DNA of 5,456 nt from Candidatus Omnitrophota bacterium. GTDB taxonomy: Bacteria > Omnitrophota > Gorgyraeia > Zapsychrales > Zapsychraceae. Positions within the stretch are counted from its first letter, which is position 1. The number at the start of each line of letters is the position of its first letter. Shown here in pieces: positions 1 to 5,178 of the stretch. Under the pieces are notes generated by a model. It was not told where the DNA came from. It worked only from the letters and a program-made list of their open reading frames with translations, and ran no database searches. Where the stretch lies: contig JAGYNW010000151.1 in NCBI GenBank assembly GCA_018399915.1, forward strand, positions 1-5,456. The letters are read 5' to 3'. The translations under genes were made by a program, and so were the position numbers.

Positions 1-2
1 AA

Positions 3-830
3 CACGAAGTATCTTTGCAGGATTTTTTTGATTTTGAATTCCGGGTTTTTGATGATCATCTCTGTGTTTTTGCCCGCAGCGAGAGCGGGGTCTTTCTTTA
101 TTTGCCGCCTTTAGGGAAACGCTTTTCCCTGACAGCATATCAGAGAAGTTTTGATTACATGACGGATCAAAACGGTCAAAACCGTGTTTCCCGGATCGAG
201 AATGTGCCTTTTCAAAACCTCCCGCACCTGAAAGGGGCTTTTCATTGCGTGCAGCGATGTGAAGAGTTTTATTATTATAAAAACGATATTGCTTGCCTTA
301 AAGGGGGCCCTTATAAATCCCAGCGGGGGTTGTATAATCATTTTATCAAGCATTATACGTACCGATATGGTAATTATGAGGATTCGCTTTTAGAGGAATG
401 TCTGGGGTTATTGGAGGAATGGACACGAAACCGGGCGGACAATAGTAATGATTTCGTATACAATGAGATGCTGCAAGAAAACCTGAAGGTCACTTTTTGG
501 GCCTTGAAGTATTATAAAGAATTGGATTTAGTGGGAAGGGTTGTTTGGGTGGACAATAAGATCCGGGCCTATACTTTCGGGTTTGAGTTGTCAGATGATA
601 CTTTTTGTATTTTGTTTGAGGTCGCGGACATCACCTTTAAAGGTTTAGCGTGTTTTATTTTCCGGGAATTCGCTCAGGATAAAGCCTGGGCAGGATACCG
701 TTTTATTAATGCGATGGATGCGTTTGCCATGGAAAAATTACGCAAGACCAAGATGGGTTTTCGGCCCAGTATTCTGATGCCTGTTTATTCGATCCGTAAG
801 AAGGAAGGGACTGTTTTATGCGAAGAATAA
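3..830 (+). CDS. DUF2156 / LPG-synthase C-terminal-like GNAT-fold protein (5' partial)
   Basis: The reading frame is open to the left edge (His-Glu-Val-Ser precede the first possible TTG start at 15), and the family usually has roughly 20-30 more N-terminal residues, so I read this as 3'-complete and 5'-truncated. Counting the Leu codon at 15-17 as residue 1, hallmarks of DUF2156 are visible: LPPLGK (30-35), an E-x-YYYK segment (84-89), the LKGGPYKSQRGLYNHF block (95-110; the family usually has KRN-x-x-N-x-F, so one Asn is Gly here), the GRVVWVDNKIRAYTFG strand pair (174-189), an FEVAD-x-x-x-KG stretch (201-210), and FIN-x-x-D plus LRKTKMGFRP near the C-terminus (230-251). The fold is a tandem GNAT domain, as in the catalytic half of phosphatidylglycerol lysyltransferases. 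No long transmembrane part is visible, so it is probably cytosolic. Substrate is unknown; an aminoacyl-tRNA-dependent acyl transfer is only an inference from the family. It overlaps the next gene by 13 bp, suggesting co-transcription. Confidence 0.82.
   Translation, partial: HEVSLQDFFDFEFRVFDDHLCVFARSESGVFLYLPPLGKRFSLTAYQRSFDYMTDQNGQNRVSRIENVPFQNLPHLKGAFHCVQRCEEFYYYKNDIACLKGGPYKSQRGLYNHFIKHYTYRYGNYEDSLLEECLGLLEEWTRNRADNSNDFVYNEMLQENLKVTFWALKYYKELDLVGRVVWVDNKIRAYTFGFELSDDTFCILFEVADITFKGLACFIFREFAQDKAWAGYRFINAMDAFAMEKLRKTKMGFRPSILMPVYSIRKKEGTVLCEE
801..810 (+). promoter_or_regulatory. Shine-Dalgarno for the exonuclease gene
   Basis: The purine run AAGGAAGGGA ends 7 nt before the ATG at 818 and lies inside the coding sequence of the upstream DUF2156 gene. 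It supports the 818 start and independent ribosome loading despite the 13-bp overlap. Confidence 0.6.
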
Positions 831-1630
831 AAGAGCAAGAATTTGTAATTTTTGATGTGGAAACAACTGGGCTTTCCTACAGAGGAGGAGACCGCATCAT
901 TGAAGTCGCGGCTCTTAAAGTGAAAAATGGCGAGGTGCTGGCTTCCTATGAAACCCTTATTGATCCAGACCGGGTTGTTTCTTATGACGCCTATTTGGTT
1001 AATGGTATAAGTACAGAGATGCTCGAAGGACAGCCTAAGGCCTCGCAGATATTGCCTGAATTGTTGACCTTTTTGGAAGACGCCTGCATGGTGGGCCATA
1101 ATCTGCGATTTGACATTAATTTTTTGAATAATGAACTCCGGTTGGCAGGATATCCCGGGATCAATGAGTCGGTAACTCTGGACACCTGCCGGTTGGCAAA
1201 AGGCTTTTTGCCTGATCTGCCACGCTACTCTCTTCAAACGGTCGCGTATTACCTGGGATATCGCAAACGACAGCAACACCGGGCCATGAGTGATGTTGAG
1301 ATGACCAGCCACGTGTTGGCCCGATTATTACAGGTTGCTCAGAATAATAATATTGAAGATCTTAATATGCTGATCAATATTTTTGGAGTTCAAAAGAGGC
1401 CGAAGATCACGACCCGCGCAAAACTTAAAGCCATAACAGCTTCCCTGGAAAACAAGAGATATTTGCATCTTCTTTACAGGAGTGTCGCCAGCGGAACTAC
1501 ACGCCGGAAAGTTATGCCGCGGCGGATGCTTGGTGACGGGAAGCAGTCGGTGCTCGTTGCCTATTGCCATTTACGAAAACAGGAAAGATATTTTAATGTT
1601 GATAATATTTTAAGCCTAGAATCTTGCTAA
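818..1630 (+). CDS. DEDDh 3'-5' exonuclease (DnaQ/PolC type) fused to a C-terminal WYL-like domain
   Basis: The N-terminal ~175 residues are a DnaQ-superfamily 3'-5' exonuclease with every catalytic motif intact: ExoI FDVETTGLS (D13, E15), a DP-x-x-x-V segment followed by NGIS (49-65), ExoII VGHNLRFDINFL (D99), the LDT motif (121-123), and ExoIII HRAMSDV (H154, D159), which makes it the DEDDh subclass that uses two metal ions to remove nucleotides from DNA or RNA 3' ends. After a short linker, residues about 205-268 resemble a WYL domain: a helix leading to RYLHLLYRS, then TTRRKVMPRRML, then VLVAYCHLRKQERYFNVDNILSL, corresponding to the family's AYC...R.F..D.I core. The signature Trp-Tyr-Leu itself is replaced (SVLV). 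WYL domains usually bind nucleic acid or small ligands in regulators. At 270 aa it is not the PolC polymerase and is longer than a plain DnaQ domain. The exonuclease call is firm, the WYL call good; the physiological role (repair, proofreading or RNA processing) is unknown. Confidence 0.88.
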   Translation: MRRIKEQEFVIFDVETTGLSYRGGDRIIEVAALKVKNGEVLASYETLIDPDRVVSYDAYLVNGISTEMLEGQPKASQILPELLTFLEDACMVGHNLRFDINFLNNELRLAGYPGINESVTLDTCRLAKGFLPDLPRYSLQTVAYYLGYRKRQQHRAMSDVEMTSHVLARLLQVAQNNNIEDLNMLINIFGVQKRPKITTRAKLKAITASLENKRYLHLLYRSVASGTTRRKVMPRRMLGDGKQSVLVAYCHLRKQERYFNVDNILSLESC

Positions 1631-1644
1631 AAAACAATCAGGTT

Positions 1645-3141
1645 ATGGATACCGCAAATATACAAATTCTGGATTTTCCTTATCCCGTTGATAGTCTTTT
1701 ATCTTTGTTTAAAGAGGAAAGACATGTGTTCTTTTTCCATAGCAGCCAGTATGAGAAACATCAGGGACGATTTTCTTTTCTGGGCTTTGATCCTTTTGAT
1801 GTTTGGCGGGGGGACGGATTTTCGGATTTAAACGGTCTTAAAAGAAAATTTTGTGCTTATCAAAATTTTTTGCCTGAATCCCGGAGATGTTCATTTGCCT
1901 CGGGGCAAAAGATGGCCCCGTTTTCTTCCGGGATTGCAGGATTTTTAGGATATCCACAGGGTATCCCGAGAAAAAACAGCGCTATTAGACCAGCGGAAAG
2001 TCTCATACCAGAGAATGCATTTTTCGGATTTTACGAGCGGGTTTTGGCCTATGATCACAAGCGTTCTCAACTGATTGTTTTTTCTTCTGGCCTTCCCGAG
2101 CAGGTGCCCCGGTTGCAAAAGGCGGCCGCTTGTGCAAAGGCTTCTTACGTGATTGGGAAAATACGGGCCGCGGAGGAAAAGGGATTTTTTCGTGATTATC
2201 AGAAAAACCGGGGCTTGCTGAAATATCTTGATCCGGGTTTTAATATTGATCTCTTGCCGCTGCAAGATGTTTCTTGCCTTTCGAATTTCACAAAACAAGA
2301 ATACCTTCACGCGGTGCAAAAAGCCCTGGCCTATATCTGTAAGGGGGATATCTATCAGGTCAACTTGTCCCAACGATTCCAGATGACATGTCCTGATGAT
2401 GAACTTCATCCCAGCTTTATTTATCAGCTATTGAGTCAGCTGTCACCGTCCGCTTTCAGCGGATACCAGGATTGTGGCGCGTATCAGATTATCAGCAGTT
2501 CTCCGGAACGTTTTATGGTATTGCGGGGCGAGCAGGTGCAAACAAGGCCGATGAAAGGAACACGTCCTAGGGGAATTGATCCAGTCGAAGATAAAGCGTT
2601 TCTTTATGATCTTATTGTCAGTCCTAAGGAAAAAGCGGAATTATTGATGATCACGGACCTTCTTAGAAATGATCTGGGCCGGGTTTGCAAATACGGTTCC
2701 GTTAAAGTCAAAGAGCTTAGGCATATTGAGCAATACACAACGGTTTGGCAGGCGACCGCTACGGTTCAAGGAGAACTTCATCACGATAAAGACGCTTTTG
2801 ATCTTTTGGCAGCATGCTTTCCAGGCGGATCCATTACGGGTTGTCCTAAGATCAGAGCGATGCAGATCATTGATGAGTTGGAACCAGCAGATAGGTCGGT
2901 TTATACAGGTTCTTTGGGCTATGTTGATTTCTCCGGTGATATGGATTTTAGTATTTTGATCCGTAGTTTATTGAAGATCCGTGAAAATCTCTATTTTCAG
3001 GTCGGCGGAGGGATTGTCTATGATTCTGACCCTGAAAAAGAATATGAAGAAACCTTGTTGAAGGCAAGCGCGATACAAAGGTGTTTGCGATTACTTTTTC
3101 AGAGACGGGCTGAACATTCAAGTGTGGGTGGCGCCAGATGA
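1645..3141 (+). CDS. pabB: Aminodeoxychorismate synthase component I (PabB)
   Basis: Chorismate-utilising enzyme that, with a glutamine amidotransferase partner or free ammonia, converts chorismate to 4-amino-4-deoxychorismate, the first step of p-aminobenzoate and folate synthesis; cytosolic. Counting from the ATG (498 aa), the N-terminal half is the less conserved anthranilate-synthase-I-like region, with RFSFLGFDP at 42-50. The catalytic half has KGDIYQVNLSQRF (233-245), SSSPERF (284-290), PMKGTRPRG (302-310), LLRNDLGR (339-346), PGGSITGCPKIRAM (393-406), IIDELEP (408-414) and GGGIVYDSDPEKEYEET (454-470). Lys304 in the P-M-K-G-T motif is the nucleophilic lysine of PabB; anthranilate synthases have Ala there, so this is PabB rather than TrpE. 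A TTG at 1624 would add seven residues and overlap the upstream gene by 7 bp, but neither start has a clear Shine-Dalgarno and I prefer the ATG, 14 bp after the exonuclease stop. It overlaps pabC by ATGA. No amidotransferase domain is fused to it. Confidence 0.93.
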   Translation: MDTANIQILDFPYPVDSLLSLFKEERHVFFFHSSQYEKHQGRFSFLGFDPFDVWRGDGFSDLNGLKRKFCAYQNFLPESRRCSFASGQKMAPFSSGIAGFLGYPQGIPRKNSAIRPAESLIPENAFFGFYERVLAYDHKRSQLIVFSSGLPEQVPRLQKAAACAKASYVIGKIRAAEEKGFFRDYQKNRGLLKYLDPGFNIDLLPLQDVSCLSNFTKQEYLHAVQKALAYICKGDIYQVNLSQRFQMTCPDDELHPSFIYQLLSQLSPSAFSGYQDCGAYQIISSSPERFMVLRGEQVQTRPMKGTRPRGIDPVEDKAFLYDLIVSPKEKAELLMITDLLRNDLGRVCKYGSVKVKELRHIEQYTTVWQATATVQGELHHDKDAFDLLAACFPGGSITGCPKIRAMQIIDELEPADRSVYTGSLGYVDFSGDMDFSILIRSLLKIRENLYFQVGGGIVYDSDPEKEYEETLLKASAIQRCLRLLFQRRAEHSSVGGAR

Positions 3142-3977
3142 AAGAGGCACAACGGAAGAATATTATCTGTCTTAACGGCAGATTTAGAGAAGCGGATCAG
3201 GCCGTGTTAGTCAAGCTGACACCAGGCAGGGTTGAACAAAAAGGCGTGTTTGAGACCATGCGTTCTTACAATGGGAAGGTATTTGGTCTCGAGGCCCATC
3301 TCAACCGAATGGAAAGAGGACTGCAGGTGTACGGACACAATCGTCCGCTTAATAGAAAAAAGATCAATCAGATAATAGCTGATCTTTTGCAGGCAAATGA
3401 TTTGAAAGACGCTAAGATCAGGATTTCTTCGGCGTTGCAGGGTCGATCAGTCATGCAAGCGGTGGTCTGCGCCCCGATTAAAAAAAATCCGGATTCTGTT
3501 TATAGGCAAGGGTATAAGCTGGTGTCTTGCGCTTTGAGCAAACCGCGGACAAAGTTTTCTAACGTGAAATCGCTGGAATATGGATTTTTCTTAAAAGCCT
3601 ATGAATCAGCGGTAGCCAAAGGATATGATGAAACCGTTATTGTAGACCCAACGAGGCATGTTCTCGAAGGATCCAGGACAAATATTTTTTGTGTGCGAAA
3701 GGGATGTTTGCAAACGCCTCCTGTTTTTAGCGGGTGCTTGAATGGAGTGACCCGACAAATGGTATTCCGGTTGGCAAAGGCCTTAAACCTGCCTTGTGAG
3801 GTCCGAAAGCTTCAGTTGAAGGATCTCCTTATGAGCAGGGAGGTCTTTTTAACTAATTCTGTGATTGAAATTATGCCTGTTCGCTCATTGGATCGAAAAA
3901 AGATCCCAGTGCTTCATGAGCGCTCGGTTGCCTGTAAGCTCTTAAGCGAATACAGGAAAAGGGCCGGGAGTAAATAG
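3138..3977 (+). CDS. pabC: 4-amino-4-deoxychorismate lyase (PLP-dependent fold type IV)
   Basis: Predicted to split 4-amino-4-deoxychorismate into p-aminobenzoate and pyruvate, completing the step begun by PabB. Fold-type-IV hallmarks are in order: LNGRF (12-16), GVFETMRSYNG (36-46), LEAHLNRMERG (51-61, with the phosphate-contacting Arg57), the PLP lysine in NVKSLEY (K144), DETVIVD (164-170), LEGSRTNIF with Glu177 (176-184), TPPVFSGCLNGVTRQ (193-207, the PLP-phosphate loop) and LTNSVIEIMPV (238-248). At 279 aa it matches the usual length of ADC lyases and of D-amino-acid and branched-chain aminotransferases, which share the fold. Sequence alone does not cleanly separate these, but the K-S-L-E-Y active-site context, the NS-x-x-x-x-MPV ending and above all the 4-bp ATGA overlap with pabB favour PabC. 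Translation is probably coupled to pabB; only a weak GGGTGG lies ahead of the ATG. No terminator is visible after the stop. Confidence 0.83.
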   Translation: MKEAQRKNIICLNGRFREADQAVLVKLTPGRVEQKGVFETMRSYNGKVFGLEAHLNRMERGLQVYGHNRPLNRKKINQIIADLLQANDLKDAKIRISSALQGRSVMQAVVCAPIKKNPDSVYRQGYKLVSCALSKPRTKFSNVKSLEYGFFLKAYESAVAKGYDETVIVDPTRHVLEGSRTNIFCVRKGCLQTPPVFSGCLNGVTRQMVFRLAKALNLPCEVRKLQLKDLLMSREVFLTNSVIEIMPVRSLDRKKIPVLHERSVACKLLSEYRKRAGSK

Positions 3978-3989
3978 ATAAAAGTAAGA

Positions 3990-4018
3990 TTGATAGAAAT
4001 ATAATAAGTCGTTATAAT
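3990..4018 (+). promoter_or_regulatory. Sigma70-type promoter for the coiled-coil gene
   Basis: TTGATA (3990-3995, five of six matches to TTGACA), a 17-bp spacer, and a perfect TATAAT (4013-4018). The expected transcription start falls at about 4025-4027, at or just before the ATG at 4027, which would give a leaderless or nearly leaderless mRNA. A second TATAAT lies at 4000-4005 within a 9-bp direct repeat but has no matching -35 box (GATAAA at the right distance). This is a sequence prediction only; AT-rich intergenic DNA produces TATAAT by chance, but the paired -35 at exact optimal spacing makes this one good. Confidence 0.65.
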
Positions 4019-4021
4019 AAG
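4000..4021 (+). repeat. Direct repeat TATAATAAG x2
   Basis: The 9-mer TATAATAAG occurs at 4000-4008 and again at 4013-4021, a 13-bp period, just upstream of the coiled-coil gene. Each copy contains a -10-like hexamer; only the second has a well-placed -35. It could be a duplicated -10, a regulator half-site pair, or chance in an AT-rich stretch. Confidence 0.5.
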
Positions 4022-4026
4022 ATCCT

Positions 4027-4986
4027 ATGAAAATAAATTTAAGTATTATTTTTTGTTTCTTTCTGGTTTTTTCTTCAGCAGCCACTGTGTCAAGGGCGCA
4101 GGAGAATGTCCTGATCAAGATAAAGACACAAATGGTTGATCTGGCACAGGAGAACTATGAATTGAAGCAGGAATACGAAGAAAAAGTCCAGGAACTGAAT
4201 GACTTAAAGGAGAAGCTTAAACAGGAAGTGGAACAATTTAAGGTTATTGAGGACCGGCAGGAACGAAAGGAAAAAGCGGTAAAGGAGCGTAAACAGGAGT
4301 TGAAAAACATTTATAAAAAAATGGACATTGTTCAAAGTGATATTCTTATTAAAAAAAGTCAGGTTCCTTTTTTGAAAAAACAGCTTCTGGAGAAACAAGA
4401 AGAATATGAGCTTCTTGAATTAAGGTTGGCTGATCTGAAGGCCCAAAAGAAAAGTTTGCAATCAAAATTAAGTGACGGAAGCCTTTCAACCGCAAAGGTG
4501 GAGAAAGATTTAGCGAATAAGATCGTCAGCTTGAAATTAAAACTCAATACGAATATTCAAAAGCAAGAAAATTTATCCGAACTGATCGTTGCGGTCGAGG
4601 AGAATTCTTTTTCCGCGGCCCAGAAAAAGCAAGGAATTGCGCATGAAAATCAGAAGCTGCAGAACCTTATTGAGGACTATCGCCTGAAAAAAGGCTTGAA
4701 AGTCAAAGAGCGAGATATTTTAAATGATAAACTGGCCTTGGCGAAAAGCTCTTTAGAGGGGGACATTAAGATCCGCTTGATCGAGAAAGAAAGATTAGAC
4801 GAAGAGGTCCGCATGATTGAAATGCAGTATAATGATTTGAGGCAGAAGATAGACCAGGCATTAAAGATGAAAGCCAAACGCAAGGAATATCAGCAGGAAA
4901 TGGTGGCTGTCGACAAAGCCAACGTTCAGTTGCGGAAAAAAATATCTGATCTGCGCAGTCAATTAGATTCTTTGAGAGGTCAATAG
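4027..4986 (+). CDS. Exported coiled-coil protein of unknown function
   Basis: I do not recognise a named family. Residues 1-24 form a classical Sec signal peptide: Lys2, a hydrophobic core at about 5-19 (ILE/PHE/LEU/VAL rich), and a likely signal peptidase I site after Ser-Arg-Ala (24/25). No lipobox Cys is placed for lipidation; the only Cys is at position 10 inside the signal peptide. The mature ~295 residues are almost wholly charged, Lys/Glu/Gln/Leu-rich and heptad-like, with one Pro (114), no Trp, and isolated Gly at 151, 203, 223 and 245 that may divide the helix into segments. This predicts a long periplasmic or extracellular coiled coil. It resembles the coiled-coil part of EnvC/PcsB-type division proteins but lacks their C-terminal peptidase domain, and it ends at residue 319 in the coiled coil with no other domain, so a scaffold or spacer role is only a guess. 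The start is fixed by the signal peptide; the next Met is residue 36. No Shine-Dalgarno is seen before the ATG. It has its own promoter, 49 bp after pabC. Confidence 0.8.
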   Translation: MKINLSIIFCFFLVFSSAATVSRAQENVLIKIKTQMVDLAQENYELKQEYEEKVQELNDLKEKLKQEVEQFKVIEDRQERKEKAVKERKQELKNIYKKMDIVQSDILIKKSQVPFLKKQLLEKQEEYELLELRLADLKAQKKSLQSKLSDGSLSTAKVEKDLANKIVSLKLKLNTNIQKQENLSELIVAVEENSFSAAQKKQGIAHENQKLQNLIEDYRLKKGLKVKERDILNDKLALAKSSLEGDIKIRLIEKERLDEEVRMIEMQYNDLRQKIDQALKMKAKRKEYQQEMVAVDKANVQLRKKISDLRSQLDSLRGQ

Positions 4987-5107
4987 CTCAAGTTGCTTTT
5001 ATTCCCCGCAGCCTTTTTCACGTGTTTTGTTTTTCCCCTGTAAAAATGATGCGTTATGTAGTATATTTAATGAATGTTGCGAGGTTCATTTTGATGAGAA
5101 ATGGAAA

Positions 5108-5117
5108 TCTTATAAGA
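5108..5117. promoter_or_regulatory. Perfect 10-bp palindrome, possible operator
   Basis: TCTTATAAGA is a perfect inverted repeat centred about 66 bp upstream of the Lrp-type start codon. Lrp/AsnC proteins often autoregulate through AT-rich dyads in their own upstream region, so a binding site is possible. A 10-bp palindrome in 192 AT-rich bases is not rare, so support is weak. It also contains a TATAAG -10-like hexamer. Confidence 0.25.
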
Positions 5118-5165
5118 AAAACTGCAGGCCCTCGTTGTGATGGTTTTATTTGCCATAACAGGTAG

Positions 5166-5172
5166 AAAGGAG
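5166..5172 (+). promoter_or_regulatory. Shine-Dalgarno for the Lrp-type gene
   Basis: AAAGGAG ends 6 nt before the ATG at 5179, the strongest ribosome site in the window. It decides the start against the in-frame GTG at 5137 and ATG at 5140, which would read through this site and add residues not expected at the N-terminus of this family. Confidence 0.8.
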
Positions 5173-5178
5173 TTAGGG

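Larger units (their letters stand above)
4987..5178. other. Intergenic region between the coiled-coil and Lrp-type genes
   Basis: 192 nt without a confident gene. The first 55 nt are pyrimidine-rich on the + strand, with TTCCCC occurring twice (5002-5007 and 5033-5038) and a CACGTG palindrome at 5019-5024. There is a 39-codon open frame at 5046-5165 with no convincing ribosome site, and a 10-bp palindrome at 5108-5117. I found no -35/-10 pair of good quality for the downstream gene (TATATT at 5062-5067 and TATAAG at 5111-5116 lack partners at 16-18 bp) and no strong GC-rich hairpin followed by a T run that would mark a terminator. Confidence 0.6.

Noticed and set aside
785..1312. 175-codon minus-strand open frame opposite the exonuclease gene
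   Set aside because: It lies antisense to a gene with intact catalytic motifs, has no ribosome site or recognisable domain, and is an expected shadow.
818..1630. Exonuclease-WYL protein as part of an antiviral defence island
   Set aside because: No other defence gene is nearby; its neighbours are folate synthesis and a DUF2156 gene, so the context is housekeeping.
1624..1644. TTG at 1624 as the start of pabB, overlapping the exonuclease gene by 7 bp
   Set aside because: It adds seven residues with no family support and has no better ribosome site than the ATG at 1645. It remains possible.
1945..2409. 154-codon minus-strand open frame opposite pabB
   Set aside because: Antisense to a well-conserved enzyme and without recognisable motifs.
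1645..3141. Reading this gene as anthranilate synthase component I (trpE) or an isochorismate synthase
   Set aside because: The Lys in the P-x-K-G-T motif and the pabC-like gene overlapping its end point to PabB.
4971..5003. Possible terminator after the coiled-coil gene (TTGAG / CTCAA stem followed by TTGCTTTTATT)
   Set aside because: The stem is only 5-6 bp with a 10-nt loop, overlaps the stop codon and has a broken T run; too weak to call.
5085..5105. Hairpin TTCATTT / AAATGGA before the Lrp-type gene
   Set aside because: Seven mostly A-U pairs with one G-U; too unstable to support a riboswitch or attenuator without conservation.
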